Notes under the pieces: model-generated | The model's database searches: none | Seen by the model: the letters and a program-made list of their open reading frames with translations, nothing else | What the model was told of the DNA's origin: nothing | DNA from: JAJPIG01 sp035531675 | GTDB taxonomy: Bacteria; Desulfobacterota; Binatia; Binatales; Binataceae | Direction: 5' to 3' | Assembly: GCA_035531675.1 (NCBI GenBank) | Contig: DATKSL010000016.1 | Coordinates: forward strand, 44,321 to 108,320 | Length of the DNA: 64,000 nt | In this document: in pieces, positions 17,188-25,558 of the stretch | Numbering within the stretch: position 1 is the stretch's first letter | Layout: every line of letters starts with the position of its first letter | Position numbers and translations under genes: made by a program

Positions 17188-18285
17188 TCAGCGGATCGGA
17201 TGATGCCGCAGGTGCGGTATTACTTCGGTCGCGAAAAGACGCTGACTCTGTCGCGATGCTTCTGAGGTAATGCCCCGAAAACGTAAATTTACGATCAATC
17301 GTCTCGCGCGAGTATCATTTAGTAAGTAGATAAGCTGATCTCGAACTGTGCTGGGCGAACCGACTAATGCTCCTGAGAAAAACGGCAGCGTGTTGACCAG
17401 ATCAGGTGAGTCCATTGTATATCCGCGCCGTTCAAACGTATTGATCATAATCTCGCGATTTCGCTCGGCGATTCGGCGAGCCTCCTGATCAGTTGGCGCA
17501 ATGATTGTCGACGTGACGATCATGTAATTGGCGCCGCTGAACTCGTGTCCTGCCTTGCGGGCGGCCTCGAGATAACGCTCGAAGCGCTCGCCGCCGTCGG
17601 GCGTCCCTGCGCTGGCGAGATTCTGACCGAGCTTGCCGACCTTGACGACGGAGTCAGGACTTGAGCCGGCGATCCAGACCGGCAAGGGGTTCTGCAACGG
17701 CTTTGGATATATCGTCGAGGGCTTGGCAATGCGATTCCATTTGCCTTCAAATGTAAAGCTGCTTTCGGTCAGAGCCTTGCGAAACAGCTCGAAATTCTCG
17801 TCGAATCGGGCATCCGCTTCACTGCGGGGCGGGGTGTAGCGATCCCATTCGAATTGGAAATTGCCTTTTCCCAGCCCAACTTCAACTCGACCATTGCTCA
17901 GCAGGTCGATCATTCCGGCCTCTTCCGCCAGGCGAATGGGGCTGTGAATACTCAACACGTGAACGCCAGCACCAAGACGCAGGCGTGTCGTCTTCATCGC
18001 CAGGGCGGTCAGGAAGATGTTGGGCGAGGGCAGTACCGTCCAGCCGTCGAAGTGATGTTCGGTGAGAAAAAGTCCGTCGAAGCCCAGCGCCTCCGCTTCC
18101 AGGGCCTCCTCGAGGTGGCTGTCGAATAGAGCTTTCGCTTTGAGAGGATCGTATGCTTCGGGCGCCCAATCCCACTCCCACTGGGCCGCGTCGATGCGAA
18201 CGAATTTAACTATCTCCGGCTCTTCGGTCAGCCTCGGTATTCGGTCGGACAGGCTGGTGTTCGAGACGCGATTGACTGCGGCCAT
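17188..18285 (-). CDS. LLM class flavin-dependent oxidoreductase
   Basis: A 365-residue bacterial-luciferase-like monooxygenase. LGFDGLFLTEHHFDGW, LGAGVHVLSIHSPIRLAEE and RVEVGLGKGNFQFEWD are typical of the TIM-barrel family using FMNH2 or F420. Such enzymes oxidise aldehydes, alkanesulfonates, amines or cyclic terpenoids; the substrate is not predictable here. GAGGAG lies eight bases before ATG 18285. It is transcribed toward the proton pump gene and has no close partner; a flavin reductase is not seen nearby. A second, different LLM protein is encoded at 20819-21658. Confidence 0.87.
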   Translation of the reverse strand: MAAVNRVSNTSLSDRIPRLTEEPEIVKFVRIDAAQWEWDWAPEAYDPLKAKALFDSHLEEALEAEALGFDGLFLTEHHFDGWTVLPSPNIFLTALAMKTTRLRLGAGVHVLSIHSPIRLAEEAGMIDLLSNGRVEVGLGKGNFQFEWDRYTPPRSEADARFDENFELFRKALTESSFTFEGKWNRIAKPSTIYPKPLQNPLPVWIAGSSPDSVVKVGKLGQNLASAGTPDGGERFERYLEAARKAGHEFSGANYMIVTSTIIAPTDQEARRIAERNREIMINTFERRGYTMDSPDLVNTLPFFSGALVGSPSTVRDQLIYLLNDTRARRLIVNLRFRGITSEASRQSQRLFATEVIPHLRHHPIR

Positions 18286-18471
18286 ATGATAGTCTCCTCA
18301 TCAAAAGACAGTGCTGCCCTTGTGCGGGCGCTCTCCGAGGGCCCCCTGTATAGCATGCCTCAACGCCAGATTGAACGGCTTACCCGCTCTCGGTACCGCG
18401 AGCGATATGTTGGTGCATACCGAGGGCCAAGTTTCCTCGTCTGCCCACGGTGTGGTAACGCCCCCGCTCTT

Positions 18472-18942
18472 TCAACGCTTGGGTCGTGCTCGCGGCCTTT
18501 GCGCCTGAACCCGTCTGGCTGTCGGCCTTAGGGTAAGTACCGGGCACGACGCCTCGCGAACGATACGCTCCGCCACACTGCCGAGAATGAGGCGGCGAAG
18601 TCCTTTGCGGCCGTGTGTTGCCAGCACAATCAGATCTGCACCCACGCGCTTCGCCGCGTCGAGGATCTGAAAGCCCGGATCGCCCGTTTCGACCTGAAGC
18701 TGATAACGAACCCTTGCGTCGATCTTTTCGCGAGCCAGTCGCGCAAGCTTCTTGGTGACCGCGGCCTCCATTTTGTCGAACGGTGCTGTCACCTGAACTT
18801 TGGCGGGGATCGCGACGTCAACCACGTGAAGCACATAGAGAGTCGCATTTTGTTCCTGACAGACTTCACTGGCCAAACGAAGCGCCTGAAACGAGTTTGG
18901 ATCGAAATCGACGGGACAAAGAATTGTGCTTAAGCGAGGCAT
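18472..18942 (-). CDS. Universal stress protein (UspA family), second copy
   Basis: A 156-residue Usp that begins MPRLSTILCPVDFDPNSF and carries the ATP-binding motif THGRKGLRRLILGSVAE, followed by CPVLTLRP and a basic tail RAQRPRARPKR-like in composition. ATG 18942 is preferred over an upstream start at 19002 because GGAGGAAGAG lies just before it and the Usp beta strand begins there. It resembles the Usp at 11501 but is clearly divergent, so it is not a recent duplicate. It follows no obvious operon partner; the next minus-strand gene downstream is the LLM oxidoreductase, 186 bases away. Confidence 0.86.
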   Translation of the reverse strand: MPRLSTILCPVDFDPNSFQALRLASEVCQEQNATLYVLHVVDVAIPAKVQVTAPFDKMEAAVTKKLARLAREKIDARVRYQLQVETGDPGFQILDAAKRVGADLIVLATHGRKGLRRLILGSVAERIVREASCPVLTLRPTARRVQAQRPRARPKR

Positions 18943-19262
18943 CCCTGAGTCTCTTCCTCCATCGAAGCATCGAAACAGTAAGCATTCACACCTGCTCTTC
19001 AAGGCCTTCTAGCAGCAAAAAACGGGGCTCAACAAGCTGATCGATCGGGCCAGGCGCGCAGTCGGCAGGTCGTCGTATCAGCCGAGCGTCCCAGCTGCGC
19101 CATCATAGTCAAGGATTAATATCCATTTTCCAATATCATCTCGATCGCTCGTCTCGCACCGGAGCGCAGGTTGTCAGAGGCCTTCGTTTCGGGGAAAATT
19201 TTCAAATAAATCGAAAGGGCATGAAGAACGGCCCTGTTGGTTCGTGCTGAAACGGGATACAA
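18943..19262. promoter_or_regulatory. Divergent intergenic region between usp and outer-membrane protein gene
   Basis: About 320 bases without a gene, noticeably more AT-rich toward 19100-19210. On the plus strand TTGTCA (19171-19176), 17 bases, GAAAAT (19194-19199) is a possible sigma-70-type promoter for the barrel protein. No RNA gene or clear repeat was seen. Confidence 0.3.
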
Positions 19263-20255
19263 ATGTCCGATTTAGCTGGTGAAGTTAAGCAGATGACGGG
19301 GCTGCGCGGTTTTATTTTCATGATCGCGGAGGTCGTTGCGGTTGGCCTGATGCTCCCCGTCACATACACGCGCGCTGCTGCGGCATTCCTGCTGCGCGAA
19401 ACCGCCACGCTTGATTCCGCCGCCGCCGGCGCAGGTCGTGCCGCGACGGCTGCCGAGGCTTCGACCGCTTCATCAAATTCATCCGGGACGGCGCTCTTCG
19501 CACTCATCGTCTGTATTGTCGCAATATTGACCGATGCCCGTTCATCCCGGGCGATCGACTTCTATGAAATTCAGATCTACGACACAGACACCGCGCCGGT
19601 CGGTCACATGACGCTGGAATTACATTCAAATACGACCTCGACAGCGACCGGGGAGTTGGCTAAAAGCCAAATGGACGTATACCAGGTACACGAAACGCTC
19701 GAGGCTACGTACGGAGTGCTGCGTTGGTTGGAGGTCGGACAGTATTTGGCGACGGCTAAGCTGTCGAAGGGTGATTATGAATACTCGGGCTCACGCACGA
19801 AGGTCCATTTTGGTATTCCGCAGACCTTCGAGTGGCCGGTGCAGTTCGGCGGCAATATCGAGCTCGATTATATGCGGCGCGCAGCCGAGGAAAATCCGCT
19901 GACGCTCGAGTTGCGGCCGATCGTCGGCGCGAGCTACCGGGGATTTCGCCTGGTGGGAAACTTCGCCTTCATAAAGCCGTTCAGCGGCCCTCAAACCCAT
20001 CACGGATTTCAGTTTGACCCGTCGGGCGAATTAACCTACCAACTCAATCGCTGGGTTTCGCCGGCGCTCGAGTACTACGGCGACATGGGACCCATGCAGC
20101 CGCTGGCAAAGCTCCAGGAACAGCAACATTTCGTCGTGCCCGCCCTCAATTTCTCTTTCATTCCACAGCTCGAGCTCAATCTCGGCGTCGGAATCGGATT
20201 AACGCGTGCGAGTAACGGAGTATTTGTCAAGTCGATTATCGGGTGGACTTTTTAG
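19263..20255 (+). CDS. Probable outer-membrane beta-barrel protein
   Basis: A 330-residue protein with a hydrophobic stretch near residues 75-93 (ALFALIVCIVAILTDARS) that may be a signal peptide if translation starts later than ATG 19263, followed from IDFYEIQIYDTD by alternating amphipathic strands and short turns. The chain ends in a beta strand terminating in Trp-Thr-Phe, a typical C-terminal signature of outer-membrane barrels. Glycine-aromatic strand patterns such as LNLGVGIGLTRAS support this. No specific family is recognised; transport or structural roles are possible. The first ~70 residues, rich in Ala and Thr, look atypical and may not be translated. A VOC protein gene follows 14 bases after the stop. 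Confidence 0.6.
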   Translation: MSDLAGEVKQMTGLRGFIFMIAEVVAVGLMLPVTYTRAAAAFLLRETATLDSAAAGAGRAATAAEASTASSNSSGTALFALIVCIVAILTDARSSRAIDFYEIQIYDTDTAPVGHMTLELHSNTTSTATGELAKSQMDVYQVHETLEATYGVLRWLEVGQYLATAKLSKGDYEYSGSRTKVHFGIPQTFEWPVQFGGNIELDYMRRAAEENPLTLELRPIVGASYRGFRLVGNFAFIKPFSGPQTHHGFQFDPSGELTYQLNRWVSPALEYYGDMGPMQPLAKLQEQQHFVVPALNFSFIPQLELNLGVGIGLTRASNGVFVKSIIGWTF

Positions 20256-20269
20256 GACAGGAGCAGGAA

Positions 20270-20728
20270 ATGAAAGCGAATTGTCCGCTGCAGTTCGACG
20301 GCATTGACCATGTCGTGCTCCGCGTTACAGACCGCGACCGCACGCTGCACTTTTACACCGAAATTCTAGGACTACACGTTGAGCGGGTCATCGAGGATCT
20401 GGGCTTGTTTCAGGTACGCTGCGGCACGAACATCATTGATCTAATGGTTCTTCCTGAGGGTAGGCGCCTTGCAGCGGAAGACGCCAGGGGGCTGGACCAC
20501 TTCTGTCTCAACATCCGGGGAGATATGGACCTTATTATCGAATACTTGAAGGTCAATAACGTGCCGATAACGATGGGGCCGATGGAAGTATACGGAGCGA
20601 CCGGTTACGGAACCTCCGTCTATGTACTCGACCCGGACGGATATAACATCGAGTTGAAGGTAAACTATTCGCAATACCCAGTGAGAACCACGGTCAAAGG
20701 GGCCACCAGCTCAACTCGGCCGCGCTAA
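20270..20728 (+). CDS. VOC-family (glyoxalase/extradiol-type) protein
   Basis: A 152-residue single VOC module pair: GIDHVVLRVTDRDRTLHFY supplies the first metal His, LDHFCLNIRGDMDLIIEYL a second, and YVLDPDGYNIELKVN the Glu ligand. Such proteins act as lyases, isomerases, fosfomycin-type transferases or dioxygenases; the short length and retained metal residues point to an enzyme of the glyoxalase superfamily. ATG 20270 is chosen because GGAGCAGGA lies directly upstream; an earlier in-frame start overlaps the barrel gene. The close spacing after the barrel gene suggests co-transcription. The substrate is unknown. Confidence 0.82.
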   Translation: MKANCPLQFDGIDHVVLRVTDRDRTLHFYTEILGLHVERVIEDLGLFQVRCGTNIIDLMVLPEGRRLAAEDARGLDHFCLNIRGDMDLIIEYLKVNNVPITMGPMEVYGATGYGTSVYVLDPDGYNIELKVNYSQYPVRTTVKGATSSTRPR

Positions 20729-20818
20729 GTCATATCGGCCGCTAACAGGACGCCTCGGGACCGAGCGAGCGTATTAGCCGGCGCTTGTCGACTGTCGAAG
20801 TATCAGGAGATAAGAGAG

Positions 20819-21658
20819 ATGAAAATCGCGCTTTTCGAGATGAACACTCATCCGTGCGTTACGCCCGAAGCGATCGCGACGGTTGCGCGCGCCGCCGAGC
20901 AGGCTGGCTTCGAGAGCCTTTGGGGCGGCGAGCATCTGATACTACCCGACCCGGCCGTGCGGTTTCCCCCCGACCGCGTGTTCCTCGACCTCATAGCCAC
21001 CATTTCGTTTGCCGCAGCGCATACACGGAAGCTTCGTTTTGGCACCGGTATAATTTTGCTGCCGCAGCGAAATCCGCTGGTGTTGGCCAAAGAGCTCGCC
21101 TCGGTCGACGTCCTGAGCGGCGGTCGTCTGATTCTCGGCCTTGGCATCGGCAGTATCGAGCAGGAGTTCCAGGCGCTCGGCATTCCATATGAGCGACGGG
21201 GACCGCGCGCGGAAGAGGCGCTGGCGGCGATGAAGGCGGTATGGACGATGGAGAAGCCGCAGTACCGCGGGCAGGTCTTCTCGTTCAGCGGGATCCGGGC
21301 AGAACCGCGGCCGCTGCAGAAGCCGCATCCGGAAATTGTATGGGGCGGGCGCACGCCCTACGCGTTCAGCCGCGCGGTGCGGCTCGGCAGCGGATGGTAT
21401 GGCTATGACCTGAGCCTTGAGGAGACCGCGCAGATGATCGAAGGCCTGCGTAAGGCGGGTCTGCGACATAATCGCCGCCTCGACGAAATCGAGGTCAGTA
21501 TCACTCCCAAGGCGGAGCCCAGGCTCGACCGCGACCTGGCGCGACGCTTCGCCGACCTCGGCGTGGGCCGCCTGATCATCGCACCGCGCGCGCGTGATAT
21601 CGAAGGTGTACTCAAGGTTGTGTCGACGGCCGAGCACCAGCTGATCGGGAAAGTGTAA
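20819..21658 (+). CDS. LLM class F420-dependent oxidoreductase (TIGR03619-like)
   Basis: A 279-residue luciferase-like protein of the short, F420-linked type: IATVARAAEQAGFESLWGGE, LRFGTGIILLPQRNPLVLAK, SGGRLILGLGIGSIEQEF and PHPEIVWGGRTPYAFSRAV are family landmarks. It probably reduces or oxidises a small organic substrate with F420 or FMN. AGGAGATAAGAG precedes ATG 20819. It follows the VOC gene by 90 bases on the same strand; both could serve one degradation route. Downstream lies a HyuA gene fragment. Cofactor choice is inferred from family resemblance only. Confidence 0.86.
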   Translation: MKIALFEMNTHPCVTPEAIATVARAAEQAGFESLWGGEHLILPDPAVRFPPDRVFLDLIATISFAAAHTRKLRFGTGIILLPQRNPLVLAKELASVDVLSGGRLILGLGIGSIEQEFQALGIPYERRGPRAEEALAAMKAVWTMEKPQYRGQVFSFSGIRAEPRPLQKPHPEIVWGGRTPYAFSRAVRLGSGWYGYDLSLEETAQMIEGLRKAGLRHNRRLDEIEVSITPKAEPRLDRDLARRFADLGVGRLIIAPRARDIEGVLKVVSTAEHQLIGKV

Positions 21659-21832
21659 GCGGAGCGACTCCGCACGTATAATGACGGGCAGACTGAACGG
21701 GCCGTCGAGAGCTATGCTCGAATAGTCAGTGTAATAGCCTTTGGAGCGGCATAGGACGGGGTTCAGCGACGCCAGCCAGTTGCTGATTGATCGCGCACCC
21801 CTACTCAATTATGCGTTGCGGGCTTTAGCCGC

Positions 21833-22159
21833 ATGCTGAACCCTGAACAGGTGCGCGAGCTGGAGCGCCTCAGCACCACCATGATCAATGCGTACGTGAG
21901 TCCAAAGGTGCGCGGCTATCTGCGCACGCTTGAGCAGCGACTGCGCGACGGCGGGCTTCGCGGCCGACTGTTCATAATGCTGTCCAACGGCGGCATGATG
22001 GGCGTCGACTTTTGCAGCGAGCGGGGAGTGGAGTTGATTCAGTCCGGCCCCTCGGGCGGAGTGGTCGCAGCGATTCAGATCGGTGAACTCTCAGGGTACA
22101 AGAACGTGATCGCAGTTGACATGGGCGGCACCAGTGCTGCCCGATTTGTTTGCGATTGA
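21833..22159 (+). pseudogene. Hydantoinase/oxoprolinase (HyuA) internal fragment
   Basis: About 105 codons match the middle of N-methylhydantoinase A/5-oxoprolinase alpha subunits: LSTTMINAYVSPKVRGYL, LFIMLSNGGMMG, LIQSGPSGGVVAA and VIAVDMGGTSA. The family protein is several hundred residues long; here nothing recognisable precedes about 21830 and the match stops at GGTSA, just where the conserved continuation should begin. No ribosome site precedes ATG 21833. It is therefore a remnant. Intact hydantoin-related genes (amidase at 23998, dihydropyrimidinase at 25559) lie downstream, so this may once have belonged to the same locus. Confidence 0.75.
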
Positions 22160-22555
22160 TGCCACCCAACTGGGCAGCGCGCTACTGTGAGCCTGCCGAA
22201 GTCTGCTCGCGCCCGCGTTTTCCACAAAAACGGGCGATCGTTGTTAGCTTTCGAAAGCGTCCGTGGCTCAGTTTCACGGCGTCGAGCGTTGGCTCGACTT
22301 CTGCTTCATCGGACGCCGTTCGTATACAGCTTGCCTGGGACGTTTTGGGGGAACGTATCGCCATGAAAGCCGCTGGTCCGCGCGTAGGTTGTTGTGAACG
22401 CCGGCCGACAGGGTTGCCCTCCAAGTAAAATCAGTAAGTTCAGGTTGCAGAGTGGCGTCATTCGATCTAGCTTGCACGATTCGTTAGAAGCAAACCGGGG
22501 GAGTCTACCCTTTGCCCGTGAGTCCCAAAGCTTCTAGGCGACAAGGAGACGAATC
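22160..22555. other. Intergenic region, nothing recognised
   Basis: Roughly 400 bases between the HyuA fragment and the DUF1329 gene. Short open stretches on both strands lack ribosome sites and family-like composition. A good Shine-Dalgarno (AAGGAGA) ends the region at 22542-22548 and belongs to the next gene; the promoter for that gene should lie here but no clear hexamers were found. Confidence 0.5.
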
Positions 22556-23857
22556 ATGGGTCGAGTCAGAGCGTGGATGGCCATCCCGGTGCTGTTGTTA
22601 GCTTTGCTCGTGACGGGTGGAGCCAGGTGCTACGCGCAAGAAACGACGATTCCTCCCGGAACCGTCATCACTTTGCAGAACTGGCAGAAATACAAGGACT
22701 TCATGCCCGTCGGCGTGCAGGTCCTGTTTTCGGGCAAGTACTTCTGGAAATTCCCCCCCGATTTCAAAATGGTGATCGGTCCGACTCACAGCTACCCGTT
22801 GCCGGCCGAATACCTGAAGAACACCGAGAAATATAGCAAGCAGGTCAAGATCGTCGACCTGCCGGATGGCGGGCACAGCGTAACGGGCTACGTGGCGGGC
22901 ATACCGTTTCCCAACCCTGAGCAGCCCATGAAAGGGTACAAGATTCTGGCCGATGTCTGGTGGGATTACATACCACATCTGCAGTGCGGCTACGACAACT
23001 TTGTATTGGAAGACCGCTTTCTCAGCGTGCATGCGGAGACGGTGCTGCAGGTCTATCGGCGCACCGGCCATATCAGCGATCCCGGCCAGCCGATCGACGA
23101 CCCGCGAGCCCCGGGTGTTGAATTCACCGAATATCTCTCGGTGCTCGCCCCGGAGCAGTCGAAGTACGTCGCGCAGCTTTCGATTTACTACAGCGACCCG
23201 ACCAAGTCAGAGGATCTCTTTCTGTTTGTGCCGGCGCTGCGCCGTTCCCTGCGCCTTTCGTCCGCCGCCCGCTGTTCGCCAACCGTGGGGACCGATTTCA
23301 CCCAGGACGACGCCAGAAACAGCAATTACAACGGCGGAATCACGCGCTTCCAGTCCAAGTGGCTGCGTGACGGTAAGTTTGTGAGCCTCGTGAATGCAGA
23401 CCTGACGAAAACCGGCAATTTGTCCGATATCTATCGTCCGGTATTTTTCCCGATGCCAAGCGTCGGCAACTTTGAGGTGCGCGACATGTATGTGATCGAC
23501 ATACGGCGCATACCGTCCCAAAGGGTCGGCTACTGCTATGGCAAGAAGATCATGTACGTCGACAAGCAGCTGTTTAACGGCATCTGGACCGAGGCTTACG
23601 ACGAACCCATGCGGCTATGGAAAATCCTGTACGCCTTTACCTTCGCGCAAAAGATTCCCCAAATGGGCGTCATCGGCGCAACCAATGAATGGATGAGCGC
23701 CGCCTACGATCTTCAGGCTGAGCATCTGAGCTTTGGCACTCGCGAGAACAGCCGCCCCTTCGGATACAACGAAGAGTGCGACAACTACGGCGGCGAGAAT
23801 TTCAACGACATCAAGATGTACAGCAGCACGGCAGGTTTGAACATGATCATGAAATAG
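22556..23857 (+). CDS. DUF1329 family exported protein
   Basis: A 433-residue protein with an N-terminal Sec signal (hydrophobic MAIPVLLLALLVTGGARCYA, cleavage near residue 27) followed by a DUF1329 domain: YPLPAEYLKNTEKYS, GYVAGIPFPNPEQP, GYKILADVWWDYIP and FNDIKMYSS near the C-terminus. DUF1329 proteins have a LolB-like fold, are periplasmic or outer-membrane associated, and often occur with RND transporters in degraders of hydrophobic compounds. No such transporter is adjacent here. ACAAGGAGACGAATC gives a strong ribosome site. A long GC hairpin follows the stop. Molecular role is unknown. Confidence 0.82.
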   Translation: MGRVRAWMAIPVLLLALLVTGGARCYAQETTIPPGTVITLQNWQKYKDFMPVGVQVLFSGKYFWKFPPDFKMVIGPTHSYPLPAEYLKNTEKYSKQVKIVDLPDGGHSVTGYVAGIPFPNPEQPMKGYKILADVWWDYIPHLQCGYDNFVLEDRFLSVHAETVLQVYRRTGHISDPGQPIDDPRAPGVEFTEYLSVLAPEQSKYVAQLSIYYSDPTKSEDLFLFVPALRRSLRLSSAARCSPTVGTDFTQDDARNSNYNGGITRFQSKWLRDGKFVSLVNADLTKTGNLSDIYRPVFFPMPSVGNFEVRDMYVIDIRRIPSQRVGYCYGKKIMYVDKQLFNGIWTEAYDEPMRLWKILYAFTFAQKIPQMGVIGATNEWMSAAYDLQAEHLSFGTRENSRPFGYNEECDNYGGENFNDIKMYSSTAGLNMIMK

Positions 23858-23873
23858 ATCGCGGCCGAGGAAA

Positions 23874-23911
23874 CGAGGCGCTGGGCACGCCGGCGACGGT
23901 CCAGCGCCTCG
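23874..23911 (+). terminator. Strong GC hairpin after the DUF1329 gene
   Basis: An 11-bp perfect stem, CGAGGCGCTGG at 23874-23884 and CCAGCGCCTCG at 23901-23911, encloses a 16-base loop. It starts 17 bases after the stop codon. There is no T-run, so it is terminator-like rather than a textbook intrinsic terminator. Confidence 0.5.
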
Positions 23912-23997
23912 GTTACTGCCGACGAAAGCCCGCTTCTTCGTAGCCATTAAGATAGCGCGCGAGTTGCATAGACTCCGCCGCCCAGTGAGAAGACGGT

Positions 23998-25527
23998 ATG
24001 CCTGTAAAACCACCGACCACCGATCAGGTTCTGGCGATTGCCGGTGATCTCGGGATGCACCTGACGCGCGACGATGCGGGGGCCTTTCAGCAGGTGCTGA
24101 AAGACCTGGCGCTCTCATACGACCGACTGGACGATTACGTTGAACCGAAGCTGCCCGTCAAATACCCGCGAATGCTCGGTTATCAGCCCACCACCGACGA
24201 GGATCCGCTTAATGCCTGGTACTGGAAAAGCACCGTCAAAGGGGCAGACAAAGGACCGCTCGCCGGCCGCACATTCGCACTGAAGGACAACACCTGTCTG
24301 GCTGGCGTGCCGATGATGTTCGGATCGCGATTGCTTGAAGGCTTCGTGCCGGATATCGACGCGACGGTTGCGACCCGCATTCTCGATGCCGGCGGCACCA
24401 TCCTTGGCAAGGCCGCCTGCGTTGATTTCTGTTACGAGGGCAACGGCCAGGACGCACCTCGCGGCGGCAGAAATCCATGGAAACCGACGCACGGCGCGGG
24501 GGGATCGTCCTGCGGCAGCGCTGCGCTGGTCGCGAGCAACCAGGTGGACATGTCGCTTGGTGGCGATCAGGCGGGCTCGATTCGCATACCTGCTTCATGG
24601 TGCGGCGTATACGGTCTGAAGCCGACCCACGGACTGGTCCCGTACACCGGCATCATTGGCAATGACATGACGCTGGACACGGTCGGTCCAATGGCCAACT
24701 CGGTGGAGGATGTTGCGGTTTTGCTCGGTGTCATCGCCGGCGCCGACGGTTACGATCCGCGCCAGATCAACTGCCGTGTGGACGATTACCTGACCTCGCT
24801 GGAGCGGGGCGTTCGCGGCATGAAGATCGGGCTGCTTAAAGAGGGCTTTGGTCACCAACGCGGCCAGCTTGGAGCCAGCGAGCCGGTGGTCGATCAGAAG
24901 GTCACGGCAGCGGCGACCGTGTTCAGCAAGCTGGGCGCTGAAGTCCGCGAGATCTCAATGCCGATGCATCGTGACGCGCTCAGCTTCTGGCTGGGCGTTG
25001 GTATCGAGGGCTCGACGCACTCGTTGTTGCGCGGCAATACCGTGAACTCCAACTGGCAGGGGTACTACAACACCACGCTGGTCGATCGCTATGCGGCGAG
25101 CTGGCGGGCGAATCCCGATGGCTTTCCCGATGCGGTCAAGCTGGCGATTTTCATGGGCGAGCATATGCAGCGCCAGTACCACGGACACTATTACGCGAAA
25201 GCCCAGAACCTGCGGCGCCTGCTGCGCGGGGCATATGACAACGCCTTGGAAGGCTGCGACCTGCTGTTGCTTCCGACCACGCCGATGCGGTCCCAGCCGA
25301 TACCACCCCGAAATCAGACGCTCGAGCAGTACTTTTTCGAGGGCTGGCAGATGCTCGGCAACACCTGCGCAACCAGCCTTACCGGCCATCCGGCGATGAA
25401 CGTTCCGTGCGCCGTAGCAGACGGGCTGCCGATCGGAATGATGTTGGTCGGACGGATGTGGGACGAAGCAACGGTGCTGCGCGCGGCCCGCGCATTCGAG
25501 ACCGCCGGCGACTGGAAAAAAGCTTAG
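23998..25527 (+). CDS. Amidase signature family enzyme
   Basis: A 509-residue amidase. The catalytic Lys is K96 (FALKDN), the cis-Ser lies in GAGGSSCGSAAL around residues 170-171, and the nucleophilic Ser is in LGGDQAGSIRIPASWCGVYG. Amidase-signature enzymes hydrolyse amides, ureido acids or aryl acylamides; substrates vary widely. The N-terminus (TDQVLAIAGDLGMHLTRDD) is typical of a soil amidase subgroup acting on small amides, an inference. It is convergent with the dihydropyrimidinase gene 31 bases away, whose terminator overlaps this gene's stop. A second, distinct amidase is at 35506. Role with hydantoin-type compounds is plausible. Confidence 0.88.
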   Translation: MPVKPPTTDQVLAIAGDLGMHLTRDDAGAFQQVLKDLALSYDRLDDYVEPKLPVKYPRMLGYQPTTDEDPLNAWYWKSTVKGADKGPLAGRTFALKDNTCLAGVPMMFGSRLLEGFVPDIDATVATRILDAGGTILGKAACVDFCYEGNGQDAPRGGRNPWKPTHGAGGSSCGSAALVASNQVDMSLGGDQAGSIRIPASWCGVYGLKPTHGLVPYTGIIGNDMTLDTVGPMANSVEDVAVLLGVIAGADGYDPRQINCRVDDYLTSLERGVRGMKIGLLKEGFGHQRGQLGASEPVVDQKVTAAATVFSKLGAEVREISMPMHRDALSFWLGVGIEGSTHSLLRGNTVNSNWQGYYNTTLVDRYAASWRANPDGFPDAVKLAIFMGEHMQRQYHGHYYAKAQNLRRLLRGAYDNALEGCDLLLLPTTPMRSQPIPPRNQTLEQYFFEGWQMLGNTCATSLTGHPAMNVPCAVADGLPIGMMLVGRMWDEATVLRAARAFETAGDWKKA

Positions 25528-25538
25528 CCGAAGCTAAG
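25516..25538 (-). terminator. Intrinsic terminator of the dihydropyrimidinase gene
   Basis: Read on the minus strand: stem CTTAGC, UUCG tetraloop, GCTAAG, then C and six T's. It follows the minus-strand stop at 25559 by about 20 bases and overlaps the last codons and stop of the opposing amidase gene, so one sequence serves both as coding end and as terminator. Confidence 0.72.
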
Positions 25539-25558
25539 GCGCGACACTAAACGAGCGC

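Noticed and set aside
21677..21682. TATAAT hexamer downstream of the LLM gene as promoter of the HyuA fragment
   Set aside because: No -35 hexamer at proper spacing and the downstream frame is a gene fragment.
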